DNA from: Inia geoffrensis
Lineage: Eukaryota > Chordata > Mammalia > Artiodactyla > Iniidae
Direction of reading: 5' to 3'
NCBI GenBank assembly: GCA_036417435.1
Contig: CM070918.1
Location: 33,611,523-33,675,522 of the forward strand
DNA length: 64,000 bases
Part shown: piece by piece, positions 33,030 through 43,690 of the stretch
How the letters are laid out: each line of letters opens with the position of its first letter
How positions within the stretch are numbered: the stretch's first letter is position 1
The notes under the pieces: generated by a model
The model's input: the letters and a program-made list of their open reading frames with translations, nothing else
What the model was told of the DNA's origin: nothing
Databases searched by the model: none
Position numbers and translations under genes: made by a program

Positions 33030-33340
33030 TGGTCTTTAACAAAAGCCCCCTACATTCCCCACCTGACAGGACTTTATCGGCTAGTAATAAATAAGGCTGA
33101 ATTATTGATGATGAGAACTGCTAATATTATTATGACCTCAATTAAGTGCTTTTTGCAGACACATTAGTAACAAAGGGTCTTCTCTCTCCCGGTTGCTGTT
33201 TTTCTCCCCCAGGCCCCACTTTACATTAAAATCTAATTGATCAAACCGATTTGCCATTCGCACAAGAGTGATCACCATAATGGGTCATCTATCAGCACGA
33301 ACTCCTCACGAGGCTATTAACACCTTTTGTTGCTGGCCCC
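33030..33340. promoter_or_regulatory. repeat-free block, candidate conserved noncoding element
   Basis: Dense in homeobox- and POU-like words: ggctagtaataaataaggct, attattatgacctcaattaa, acattaaaatctaattgatc, accataatgggtcatctatc. It may be the right half of one element whose left half is at 32.0-32.9 kb, with the (GA)n array between them. Confidence 0.4.
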
Positions 33341-34429
33341 AGTTCTGCACCAGCCCAGAGGATCAGAAAGGCAGGGCCTCCCACCTGGAAGGATCGTGCC
33401 TGTGTGAGGTCTGACTTGTGGTACCCTTTCATGGCCCTCTTTAACAGCCTTGCAAAACACAGAAGATGCTATGCTTCCGAGGAAGTCCCTCCAGGCAGCC
33501 GTGGAGTAACGAGATGGCACCCTCCTTACGAGAACAGAAGGCGCTGTGTGTGCGGGGCGCTTTGGCCACCTCCACTCCTCTGCCCACTGTCCCCCCATCA
33601 TCTCTCCCTCCCTCTTGGCCTTCATCTGGCCTGCCCCAGGGAGTGCCAACGTCCTGACTTTGAGTCTGAAACTTGGTGGCGCACGTGAAGGTGTGGCAAG
33701 CGTGCAGTCAAATATTTCGCAGAATTGGTGCTGGGTTAAAATGGAGATGGGTCCCCACTGATGAGAGTCTTCCCATGACTTACTGGCCCATGGTCACTCA
33801 TGGAAGGTCCATGGATGGCCCATAAGCCTCTGAATTGTGTGCAAAATTGTGTTTACACGAATTTTTCTGGGAGAGGGTTATAGCTTCCATTAGATTCCCA
33901 GATTTGTCCATGACCCCAGAGTGGGTTCGAAGTGCTGTCTTGGGAGCTTCTTAGATGGGAGAGGTCTTCTCTCAGTCTCACCCTCACTCAGGGTCTTGGA
34001 TCTCTGGCTTTGGGGATACAGTGAAGCCACTGAAATGAGCTTTGTTCCTGGTATACTGCCTGATGTTGGGTTTGACTCAATCACTCTCTCTCTCTCCCAT
34101 CCCCCTCTCTAAACCTCTGTTTTCTCTGCTGATTTGGTCAAGAGAAAAAAACTCTAACCTCTTGATTTCCAAAATGACTGTGAGAATGGGCTTTCTAAAT
34201 TAGTCTAACCCATGCAGTGTCTCCCACTGGGTGTTGGAAGATATGAGAAAATAGGAAGTGCCCTGTGTTAGTTGGGTTGCTGTTGCTTGAGAGGTGACAG
34301 CTTCCAATCGGACATGACAGGAACTCTCTTCAGGTGACATTAGAAAGCTTGGAGCAGGATTTGAGGCCATCTTTTGGCTCATACAACTCCACCTGTCCAC
34401 AAGAAACTCGCTTCATTACTTTTTTCCTG
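33341..34429. other. unique sequence, no gene recognised
   Basis: About 1.1 kb of unique DNA with frames to 110 codons on both strands, and a ctctctctct stretch at about 34,083-34,096. No domain is seen. Confidence 0.4.
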
Positions 34430-34920
34430 AATATAAATGCATACATTCAGGAATCAGTGAGAAGGGAATTCAAAGCTCCTCAAAGCTTAACATTTTGGCT
34501 TATCTCAATTTTCATTTTTTTCTATGCAAATAATGCTGAGAAGAGTTCCATGAAAATTTTTTTTGTTTCATTTTTCAAGAATTGGACTAGACATAGCATT
34601 TCTGAATTTTCTTATTTACTTAGCAATATATATTGAAAACATCTCTCCATGTAAATAACTATAGTTCAGCATCATCCTTTTCAATGGCTGCATAGTATTT
34701 AATTGAATAGATTTACCAAAAGCTATTTACCAGTTCCCTCTCCCTAGATATTTAAGTGTTGTTTCCACTTTTGTCTATTATAACCAGTGCTGCAATAAAT
34801 GACCTTCTATGAATGTTATTCACTTAGCCGATTATGTTCTTAAGACGCACTTGTAAAAGTAGAATTTCTGAGTTAAAGGGCGTGTGTTAAATTTTTTTTT
34901 TTTTAAATGTACAGTTCAGA
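34430..34920 (-). mobile_element. L1M-type 3' segment
   Basis: Antisense old L1: gaaaacatctctccatgtaa, ttcaatggctgcatagtatt, taattgaatagatttaccaa, ttaagtgttgtttccacttt, gtctattataaccagtgctg, gaatttctgagttaaagggc. Confidence 0.8.
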
Positions 34921-35844
34921 TTAAGGTTTAGGTTAGATCATCAATGCCACTTTTAAGGTGTCGTCGTCAAAGGACCTTTCTGTCTGAAGGTTGTCCTAGG
35001 TGAGGAGTTTTGGAAGGGAGGAGAGTTGAGTTACTGAAGGCTGATTTGGTGAGTCTTCTCTCTGTAAGTGTGAGTCTGGAACAACTAGGACAATTAGGCT
35101 TAGTATTCCTGCTCCGTGGATGCAGTGGCGGGGTCGAATCTTTTGGTTCTCTTGGAGCTGCTGTTTATAAAACACACAGCCCCTGCTCCAAACAAGCCAG
35201 TTCTCTGTCTGTAAAGAGGCTGTGGGGCTGGCAGCTGTGACGTGATGCCCTGGCTCTCCCCTCATCCCAGAGCTCTGTCCTGATTCCCCTGGAACCCGGT
35301 GCCTAGTGCCCGGCAGCCAGGCGGGGGTTCTGCCTGCCCAGAGCTCCTCGGGAGAATGGGGTGGGCGGGAGGCTTCCGGGTCCGTGAGGCATTTCGCCAT
35401 GAGGCGGAAGACATCATTTAGCACTGCCTTGTGGCTTCTCAGCCTGTGTTGTCTTAATTCAAGTTGTCATTCATAGACCAGTAGCAAACTAAAATCAATA
35501 AGTGGTGAAAATGGGCTTTAAAGGCAAACTAAAGTCACAGAGGAGGGAGGAGCACAACATCTGTTGCCTCCGTGGGTTCTATTTTCCCCTCCTACTTAGA
35601 ATGGCTGAATCTGGGGCCTGTGTTTTGTTTTGTTTTTTAAAAAAAAGGGAGGGGGAGAAAATGAGTGACTTTCTCTTTGAAAGATAAACAGGGTATCCCT
35701 TGGACAAGGCCTGGGGCAGTGGCGGGGGTGGGGACCATCATTTGATTAGGCCAGAGAGAAAAATGAAGATGATGGTGTTTGGGGTGGGTCCATAGATTAC
35801 CGCAAGGTCATCGCAGGTGTGTATGAGGTGTCTGTCCGCTGATT
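34921..35844. other. unique sequence with a CpG-raised patch
   Basis: Unique DNA. CpG is locally raised at about 35,225-35,415 (words such as cgtgatgccctgg, cccggcagccaggcgggggt, ccgggtccgtgagg). The overlapping 142-codon minus-strand frame has no domain I recognise. An A-run lies at 35,637-35,646. Confidence 0.4.
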
Positions 35845-35950
35845 GCTGTGTTACTTCCTGCCAGTCTATGCCCCTCTCTGGGCCACAGTCTTCTCAACTG
35901 GAAAATGGAGTCAGACAAGGTGCGGTGATTTTTTCAGCCCTTTCCTGTGG
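35845..35950 (+). repeat. MIR fragment
   Basis: Sense MIR: tgtgttacttcctgccagtc, ctctgggccacagtcttctc, aactggaaaatggagtcaga. Confidence 0.7.
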
Positions 35951-36567
35951 TAAGAATCCACAGCAGATGTGTCTAGAGATGCATCGCGGTGGAAATTGAG
36001 GTGGGGGGGGTTGGTGGTGTTTAGGGCTCTGGTCCTAATCTCTGCAAAAGATTTCATCTGAAGTTAGAATTTCACAGCAGAGACAAATTTGGGGGGGGGG
36101 GGAATCACTGAAAAAGAGGGTTTCCAAATTTCCTTCCATTTCTCAGAGACTACAAAGATCTTCTGCATGCCTACAAGTTGTTGGTGAAACCCCAGCTTGA
36201 ACTAATTCTACCTTCCTCCGGCTACTAGGGTGGAAGCAGCAGGAGTAGAGAGGGTGCCAGGCGCAGGTGGGGGATGGGCACTGCTTCCGGTTATTCCTGG
36301 AAACACGGAAGGTCTCCATCACCACGGGGACATCTCAGCCGGGTTATTCTCCATCTCTGCACTTCATGGGCTTGGTTGTCAGAGATGGAAGAAGAGGACG
36401 CATGTGTCGAACTAGGAGTAATTCAAACCAAGAGACAACGCCCAAAACATGGTAGCACCATTTTAGTGGTGATAGAACTCTTCTATCCAATCTCAATGGC
36501 AAAGTGAGGCAATACTTTCTTGGGCCCCCTTTGAAGAAACCTGAACTTCAGTAGACTGGTACCAAAA
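35951..36567. other. unique sequence, no gene recognised
   Basis: Two G-runs (36,001-36,010 and 36,091-36,102) and otherwise unremarkable unique DNA. Frames of 60-77 codons have no domain. Confidence 0.4.
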
Positions 36568-36578
36568 GGGTGGCCTGG

Positions 36579-36789
36579 GGCTTTCCTGGTGGCGCAGTGG
36601 TTGAGAGTCCGCCTGCCGATGCAGGGGACACGGGTTCGTGCCCCTGTCTGGGAAGATCCCACGTGCCGCGGAGCGGCTGGGCCCGTGAGCCATGGCCGCT
36701 GAGCCTGCGCGTCCGGAGCCTGTGCTCGGCAACGGGAGAGGCCACAACAGTGAGAGGCCCGCGTACTGCAAAAAAAAAAAAAAAAAAAT
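36579..36789 (+). mobile_element. CHR-type SINE, full length
   Basis: Head gggctttcctggtggcgcag, B box ggttcgtgcc, A-tail of about 19 A. An exact 11-bp target-site duplication, gggtggcctgg, lies at 36,568-36,578 and 36,790-36,800. It is a clean and probably lineage-specific insertion. Confidence 0.97.
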
Positions 36790-36800
36790 GGGTGGCCTGG

Positions 36801-37467
36801 AGGGGTAATGGAGGAGGGAGGAACAGGATTTCAGCAGAAACCATCCACCTCCAGCCATTTGTTGCTCCTAAAGCCACTTGGGGCAGGTCCGCTAGCGCCC
36901 TCTTTCAGTGACTCTGTCACCACCTACATTTAGAAATTCTGGGGTCTCTTGAGTGGTACACAGATTTGCCTAGTGAAGACAGAGAGCACCAATAAGGGTT
37001 AAAAAAGGAGGAAAAAAAACCCCACAACACTGGTAAGAGTGGTGTCAGAAATAGAAATGGGAGGTTACCTGTACTTAGAATGTACAAAATAAGTCAACAC
37101 GTTGGGAAACCTTTCCAAGAAATTTACCTCTAAAAGCTTGACTTGGAGTTAGAGGGCTGGTTTGATTTGGAGCTGGTTTTAGGAGGCAAGAAGTTACTTA
37201 TCTGGCTTGGGGGGAGTTCTGACCAGTGTGGAAGGCTGGCCTGGGTCAGGCAGGGAGGGTGGGTTGTTTACCTCCACGTCCAGGGCTGCCGTGTGTACTT
37301 GGCTGCTGAGAGGGGTGGACCAGGCAGTGCAGAGAAAAAGCCTTAGTGCATGTGCACACTGGACTTCTAGAAACCTAGTGGCTCAGGGTGTGGCTGTGCC
37401 GTTCCTTGAGCTGTACCTGCATGTCTGCTAGATTGTCTTATTAAAGGGGGCACCTGTCACTCACCCA
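36801..37467. other. unique sequence, no gene recognised
   Basis: No repeat was recognised. Frames of 67-74 codons are overlapping and domain-free. A word resembling a CTCF core (agagggcgc on the minus strand) occurs near 36,895-36,903, with a poor flank. Confidence 0.4.
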
Positions 37468-37635
37468 TCGTAATAGCTTCTAACACTTATTGAGCACTTA
37501 CTCTGTGCCCCATACCATTCAAAGCCCTTGACATGTACAAATGGATTCCATCCCCTCAGCAACCCATTTCACAGATGAGGACCCTGAGGCTCAAAGAGGT
37601 GAAAGAGGCAGAGCCAGGATTTGAAAGACTCTGGA
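37468..37635 (-). repeat. MIR SINE
   Basis: Antisense MIR: acacttattgagcacttact, ctgtgccccataccattcaa, cacagatgaggaccctgagg, ctcaaagaggtgaaagaggc, agagccaggatttgaaagac. Confidence 0.9.
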
Positions 37636-38249
37636 GTCTGGGTGTACAAACACAAGACCATTTTGTCTTTGAAACCGAACACTTCTATATTTAAAGGAAG
37701 CGAGAGAGAAGTCTAGTGCCTTTGACGTTTGATATTGGCCGTTATCTGCTCCTCTTTCTGAGAGGCCCTTGAGAAACACACCTGAGAGTAGGTCAAGTGC
37801 GCCTCTGTTCACAGCTGAAGCTTCGGGCTCGCAGACCCTGATTCGGTGCTCTGCCGAGAGGGGCTGGGCTGCCCGGTGACCCCCAGGCTGCAGGGAAGGC
37901 AAAGGGGAGGAGAGGTCTCGGTGGCTGAGCAAGCTACCCGCTGCAGGCCTTACCAGGTGGGGATGGTTAAAGATGCAGAGAGATGCCATGCCCTCTCAGG
38001 AGAGCACAGTCCTGTGCTGTTGGCATCTTCTGAATCAGGATTTGGCCCCTGAGACATCTCCCACCTGACTGGGTTGCAGGTGATGGAGAGGAAGATAGAC
38101 AAAGAGGACCAGACCTGTACCCTTCTCCTCCCTTCGTGAGGCCAAGCCTTCACTCCCAGCATACACCTGTGTTGAGGGCCGGTCCGCTGTGCCGTACACA
38201 CGGGTGGCCAGACTCAGTTTCCAAGGCGGCAGTGACAGTGGCTGCTAAC
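37636..38249. other. unique sequence, no gene recognised
   Basis: Unique DNA with a 132-codon minus-strand frame that runs into the adjacent MIR. There is no domain. Confidence 0.4.
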
Positions 38250-39540
38250 ACATCAGGAAGGTGCAGAGCCCTCGCTGTGTAATCCTTAATTTTTTTGAGT
38301 TGTGGAGCCCTATTATTTTATGTGACAGTCTCTTCCTTCCCCCTACCGTGGCGGAATGTTCTGTGGCGTATGTTATGATCTTTAATTAAAGGGAACTTAA
38401 TTTGCTTTGGAGGCATCCTTTGTTCATTGGAGACACCCTAGGGTGTTTTAAAACCAGGTTTGGAATCATTGCCATTGAAATCTGGAGTCTAAAGGCGGTC
38501 TCACTGCTCTGGACGGACGCTGGTTGCCTGGATATAAGGGGGTGTCTGTCGCCCTTAAACCCCACCCTGTGCCTCAGTGTAGAAGCTGGATCTTCTCCAG
38601 ACCCTCCCTGCTTGCCTCGAGATTTTTTTGGCCCACAGTCCAAAGAACACAGACCCTGCAGGCCTGGTGAATGGACCATGGGCCAAAATTATGTTTGAGA
38701 AGAGGACGGACCATTTCGATGACAAATGGGCTTCAAGACACTGTCAGAAAGTCCGGGTGGGGGGACTATTAACGGTCACACAGAGGCAGCCGCATCTGTG
38801 ATGCCAGAACCGGTCGGTGGGTCCCCACTGCTGTGTTTACCGCTCCTTAATGCGGTATTGTTTACTCACAATTAAACCCTTTACCATTAATTTAACTTTC
38901 AGATGCTGAAATTGGTCACACAGCCTCGAGTCTCAAGGCCCGGACAGATGTGTTCTATACACTTGTTTAAACACGGCTCTCATTAGGAGGTAATGCATGT
39001 ATAGCAAGTTGATTACACCACAAAGCAGGACGCTTTATCATGGGGGCCTCTCCGGAGGCCGCGGGAGGGGCAGTCAGCTGCCGCTGTCACTCTCCCCGCC
39101 CTCGGATGCTGAGTGACGGCTCGGCCCGCCACCTCCTCCGCCAACTGCTCGGAAGTACACAGCTTCCCGTCAGAGCGCCGCCGAGCTGCCTGGGAGGAGG
39201 TATTAATTGTTGTCAGCCTCCATTTCACACCCCAGATAACAAACGGGAGCCACCCGGGCAGTGTTTAAGGAAGATAAACAAGTTGCCCGAGCCCCTGCAA
39301 TTAAACACGCTTGCATATTTCACTGAGATGTTTCCTGTAAAGAAAGCAGGGCCACCCCGAGCCGGCGGCGGCGGGGGCGTACACAGAACGGTCCTTCTGT
39401 CCTTGGGCATCAGAAAAAGCCCCCCACCCCATGTGTTTGCCGTGCCTCTCGGTAAGCCTCGTTCCTCCATCCTGATCCGAACGAACGTCTGAGTCGAGCG
39501 TGATGTAAATCTCCTTTATTTCCTGTCTCCCAGGAGAAAG
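38250..39540. promoter_or_regulatory. repeat-free block with CpG-dense core, candidate regulatory element
   Basis: The left part is AT-rich with a 12-bp perfect palindrome ctttaattaaag (38,380-38,391) and homeobox-like words (acaattaaaccctttaccat, taatttaactttcagatgct). The core at about 39,040-39,205 is GC-rich with roughly 15 CpG by hand count, and a second cluster (gccggcggcggcgggggcgt) lies near 39,361-39,380. The right part has aggaggtattaattgttgtc and gcaattaaacacgcttgcat. It could be an enhancer or a small promoter-like island. The 150-codon frame here is not supported as a gene. Confidence 0.4.
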
Positions 39541-39542
39541 GT

Positions 39543-39790
39543 AGAATGGTGCAGTGGTTCAAGGAAACGATGCTGGAGCCAGCCGACCTGGGTGTAAATT
39601 CCGGATCCACTTTTCTCAGCGTTGTGTTGTGTGACTTCACCTAAGTAGCTTCTTGGAGCCTCAGTTTCCTCATCTATAAAATGGGTATAATAATAATACA
39701 CACCTCCTGTTTCAAGAGGAGTAAAGGAGGCTAAAGTTTGTGGCACCGTGCCTGAGCCGTGGAAGACAGTGAGGAAATGTTAGTTATCTA
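39543..39790 (+). repeat. MIR SINE, near full length
   Basis: Sense MIR with a clear tRNA head (gaatggtgcagtggttcaag), then agccagccgacctgggtgta, cctcagtttcctcatctata, aaatgggtataataataata and a decayed 3' end. One of the best-preserved MIRs in the window. Confidence 0.92.
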
Positions 39791-40374
39791 TAGAAGTCAA
39801 CTTAGTGGATTTTACTTTTACCTTTTAAGAGGTAAAACTGCTTAGCAGCAGGTGGTTAGAAGCAAGAACTTTAGGTTATCCCTAAACTAAGGAATGTGAC
39901 GCCAGTGTTTGTTTGTAGGGTCCCTTTCCTCACAGTCCTAAGAAGTTGGGATGGGATGAACTCAAAACAGAAGCTGTTGGTGGTGTTTTTGCTCAGGGCA
40001 GATCTAGCAGAAACGGGAATTGGATAGATCGCCACCTTCTAGGTATTTCCAGATATTTCTTCCCCAACCTCTGTCAGGATTCAATCTGCCAAACAACCCA
40101 GTTTGCTTCTCTAGTTCTCCTCCTTCCCCTTCCCTTTCCCCTCCTCCACCATTCCCTCCCCCCCTTCTTCTTAAACTTGGCTCTGCAGTGAAATCTTGCA
40201 TCCACCGGCCCACAGTAGCTTGCCCCTCCATTCCCTGCCCTGGGGTGGCCACCTTCTGTTCAGACAAACTTTGAGGAGAAAACTGTAGCAGCTGGGATGG
40301 AAGTCTATGCTACTCTGTCCCCGTCCTATTGTTCTCTTTGTGCAAGTCCAAGCCACCTCCTCCCCTTTGTCATG
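39791..40374. other. unique sequence, no gene recognised
   Basis: Includes a polypyrimidine stretch at about 40,114-40,171 (ctcctccttccccttccctt). Frames on both strands encode proline- or glycine-rich chance peptides. Confidence 0.4.
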
Positions 40375-40680
40375 GGACCTTTGCACATGCTGTTCCCTCT
40401 GTCCAAAACACCTCTACTCACATCAGCATCCCAGCCCTGGTTATCACTCAGCCTTTTCCAACCCACCTGATTGGAGCAGATCTCTCTGCTTTAGGTCTTT
40501 AGAAGACTCTCTTTTTTCCTTTGTAGCAGCTCTCAAAATATTCATGATTTGAGTAATTATCTGTTGAATTTCCATCTCCCAGTGAAGAGAGGGGCTGTGT
40601 CTGTCTCGTTCACCACCTAACCCCAAAACTTAGGACACTGCCTGTAGATGCTCAAAAGATGTTTGTTACACTATAGTGAA
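40375..40680 (+). mobile_element. L2 3' end
   Basis: Sense L2: gggacctttgcacatgctgt, tccctctgtccaaaacacct, ctgctttaggtctttagaag, gaggggctgtgtctgtctcg, then ggacactgcctgtagatgct and caaaagatgtttgttac. Confidence 0.85.
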
Positions 40681-41589
40681 CCGCTAGGATGAATCGGATC
40701 ATTTTCGTTAGGGATCTGGAGGGAGGGAAAGTCCTTATTAGTTCTCATGGCTCTTTAGTCTTTTCTTTCTAGGACTCAATGAGGCTAACCTGCTCCTTTG
40801 TCTCCACTTCATTGGAGAAGGAGAGAAGGAAGGGTTAAAGTGGACTCCCATCAGCTAGGTGCTTCCGGTGCCTCTTCCCAGGGCTGGCGAGTCATCACTT
40901 TTTCCTTCAGCTTGCTGACACCACCAACTGCTGGAGAACCCGCAATCATTTGTCCTCGGACAATGCAAAGGATGTGGCTCTGCCTTGTGGGTACATTTTA
41001 GAGAGGCGGGACCTTCATTTATTTGTCTGCACAGCTACTTCCTCTGGGCTTTGTGGTTGCCCATGTGCTGCCTTCTCATCCGATCGCATTACCCTTAATA
41101 ACCATCGCCGTGGCAGGAGAGGGGTGCCGAATTCGGCATCCTGCGTGCATGTGTGTGTAACGTGCTGGGCCAGTGATCCTAATGAGGCATTCAGCACACC
41201 ACTCCCCCAAGAGCCAGCTTCCATCTTCTCCAAATCCATTTATATTCCCACTCAGACCTTTGGGATCAACATTTCTGACCCTTTTGTGAAAAGCCAAAAC
41301 ACCTCTTGAAAAAAATAGAAGAGGGAGGCGAAATTCCCTGAGCTTTCATTTCCCTTCATGGTTGAACTTCGATGACTCAAGCCATTTGCAGTCAATCTAT
41401 TGAGCTGACTTGCCAGGAGGTCAGCGTTTCAGGATCTGCCCCTCCAGGGGCAGCATGTGGTCCCAGCTGGTTGTGCCCTGGTGGGAATGGGGGTTGGGAG
41501 GTGTGGAAGCTCTGTCGGGGTCTCTTCTGGCTTCTGCAGAGATGATTCTTCGAGGGGAAGTGCTTTTGTTTGCTGTTTGTTTGTGTTGG
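40681..41589. other. unique sequence, no gene recognised
   Basis: Partly CNE-like at 41,070-41,140 (tctcatccgatcgcattacc, cttaataaccatcgccgtgg). Otherwise no repeat and no convincing frame. Confidence 0.4.
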
Positions 41590-42330
41590 TGGGATTAGCT
41601 CTAATTACATAGTAATAACTTAGAGCACCATCTAGTAATTAGATGTTATCTTCCAGCTGTTTAAAAGAAACCTTTAATATTTTAAGCTGCTTGGAGGTCT
41701 CTTGGCACTTTATTAAAATGGATGGAATTTAAAATGGGGGCTGGTAGGTAGCTTTTTCTGGATTCTCGTGCTGGTCTAAGGCCTCAGAGCCCAGGGTACC
41801 CGTGAAAGGACCCCAAGCATTTATTGTGGGAACAATTGGGTCAGCCACCCATTGAATGGGTGGTAGAGGGAATGTCGCGGCACTTCTGGCCCCCGTCAAT
41901 CGGCCAGAGCGGCTCATTGATTCCTTTGAACCACTTGAGTGAATCTCTCAGAAGTTCCCCCTTCTCGGAATCCCATACAATCGCCTGTTCTCTCTTTATT
42001 AGGCGCTTTGAGGGACAGCCTGGTCTACACCTGCCTTTGAAGGGGCCCCCATCATGGTTTTAATGACCTCCATCCGTCAAAGGAAAAGTTCAGAGTTCAT
42101 TCTTTTGTCCAAGTCCCAGCGACGGAGGAGTCCAGGGTGCTGGCTGGTCCGGCCTCCTTAAATCACCAGCCCGAAAACTTTCCCTGTGACCCCGCTCATG
42201 TCAAAACAGCGAGCTGGCCGCTCTGGCCATTGTCATTGGAATAAGGGCTAAGTGATGCTGCTTGGTCATTACGTGTGCCCTGATTGGCAATCAGGGTACA
42301 ATAGGGGGTCATTAAAGGCCATAAAACTGC
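41590..42330. promoter_or_regulatory. palindrome- and TCF/SOX-word-rich block, candidate enhancer
   Basis: About 740 bp without transposons. Homeobox words ctaattaca and agtaattaga lie at the left, the latter within a 15-bp palindrome (41,630-41,644). Two 19-bp perfect odd-centred palindromes lie at 41,845-41,863 and 42,278-42,296. CTTTGA-type TCF/LEF words lie at 41,924, 42,006, 42,035 and, inverted, 42,077. ACAAT/ATTGT words, the SOX core, occur at about 41,824, 41,832, 41,979, 42,229 and 42,299. A developmental enhancer is the simplest reading. Occupancy and conservation are not shown. Confidence 0.45.
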
Positions 42331-42699
42331 CACAGCTCTGAAAAGAGGATTTTGAATGGAGCCAGAGGGCTCTGGGAGCCTGCCTGTGCCCCGCCTTCAA
42401 GAAGAGGCGCTCTGAGCTGATCTGGGAGGGGAAAAGTCAGCGTGTCTGGATTAAGAAGTTTCTCTCCTGTGACACCAGAAAAAGCCGCTCTCCTAATGCC
42501 CTCTTCCCTGAACGCTTGTTCCTCCATCCTCAAAAAAGATGCACGTGGAGCAACCACCCAAATAACACTGCAGGAAATGAAGCCTGGAGGGATGGCTTTA
42601 TATGTGGAGGTAAAAGTTATTCATAACTATGTACATGCTTATTGAATTAAAGAGTCAGCATGCACGTGTGTCTATACATAGCTCTCCATAATGAAAGAG
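42331..42699. other. unique sequence, no gene recognised
   Basis: Unique DNA. The opposite-strand frames at 42,312-42,645 have no domain. Confidence 0.4.
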
Positions 42700-42815
42700 G
42701 CAGCTCTTACTTAATGTTTGCTTTATATCAGCACCTGTTAAAGGTGCTTTACAGGTGTTAATTTAGCACCGCACCAACCCATGGAGGTGGGTTAACGTTA
42801 TTATAGCTCTAAAAG
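42700..42815 (-). repeat. MIR fragment
   Basis: Antisense MIR: tatcagcacctgttaaaggt, gctttacaggtgttaattta, catggaggtgggttaacgtt. Confidence 0.75.
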
Positions 42816-42890
42816 GCATTCTTGTAAAGCTTCCCAACATCGCCGGTCTCAGAAAGGAATCATCAAAGACGAAGGGGAATCTTTTTTCTT

Positions 42891-43215
42891 TTTTTGAATG
42901 ATAACTTATTTTTTAAATTAATTTTATTTATTTTTGCCTGCGTTGGGTCTTCATCACTGCACACGGGCTTTCTCTAGTTGTGGCGAGTGGTGGCTTCTCT
43001 TGTTGCGGAGCGTGGGCTCTAGGCGCGTGGGCTTCAGTAGTTGTGGCCTGCAGGCTCTGTAGTTGTGGCTCGTGGGCTCTAGGGTGCAGGCTCAGTAGTT
43101 GTGGCGCACGTGCTTAGTTGCTCTGCGGCAGGTGGGATCTTCCCGAGTAGGGATGGAACCCGTGTCCCTGCATTGGCAGGCAGATTCTTAACCACTGTGC
43201 CCCCAGGAAAGTTCC
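42891..43215 (-). mobile_element. CHR-2-like SINE, long form with internal repeats
   Basis: AT-rich tail on the left (ttaattttatttatttttgc), then cacacgggctttctctagtt, and three tandem-like units around agtagttgtggc (roughly 43,034-43,105). The B-box complement is ggatggaacc and the decayed head cccccaggaaagttcc. A 17-bp near-identical target duplication, ggggaatc(t/c)tttttctt, is at 42,874-42,890 and from 43,216. Older than the short CHR copies. Confidence 0.93.
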
Positions 43216-43239
43216 GGGGAATCCTTTTTCTTAGGTAAA

Positions 43240-43400
43240 GATGCGGGCAGCACTAAAAGTTACATTTTGTTGAGTTCCTACTAAATGCCAGGCATTTGCT
43301 GTATCAGCTAATTCTCATGTCAAAACCCTGGAGTTGATACTATTATTATGGAAACTGAAGCACATAAAGGGGTGATGTGGCTGACATGTAGGCACTGCCA
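43240..43400 (-). repeat. MIR fragment
   Basis: Antisense MIR: tgagttcctactaaatgcca, ggcatttgctgtatcagcta, ctattattatggaaactgaa. Confidence 0.75.
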
Positions 43401-43539
43401 ACCCCGGGAAATGCCGAACACATCAATTCTGTGAGGAGCGCCGCCCCTACAGTTGTGCAACTCCACACTGCAACTCCAGTCCATACTGGGACTCTCACCC
43501 AGCCTTGCTGGTTCTACTGCCTGGGCTCTTGACTGTCGT

Positions 43540-43690
43540 GTGGGATGGATGTGGTGTCGGAATCCTGGGTTAGGCTTCAGCAGTTGTGGGTCTGAGACTC
43601 TGCCCTGCTGTGCAGTCTTGGGCAAATCACTTCACCTCTCTGGGCCTCCACCTTCTCTGCTGAAACATGGTAGGCATGAGGCAAGATCTG
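43540..43690 (+). repeat. MIR fragment
   Basis: Sense MIR: tcggaatcctgggttaggct, tgcagtcttgggcaaatcac, ttcacctctctgggcctcca, then a truncated core. Confidence 0.8.

Noticed and set aside
32892..33167. Arginine/glutamate-repeat frame (alternating R and E)
   Set aside because: A direct translation of the (GA)n microsatellite.
39040..39492. 150-codon plus-strand frame over the CpG-dense patch
   Set aside because: GC-rich DNA has few stops. The peptide has glycine and proline runs, no domain and no splice or promoter evidence. The DNA-level signal is more interesting than the frame.
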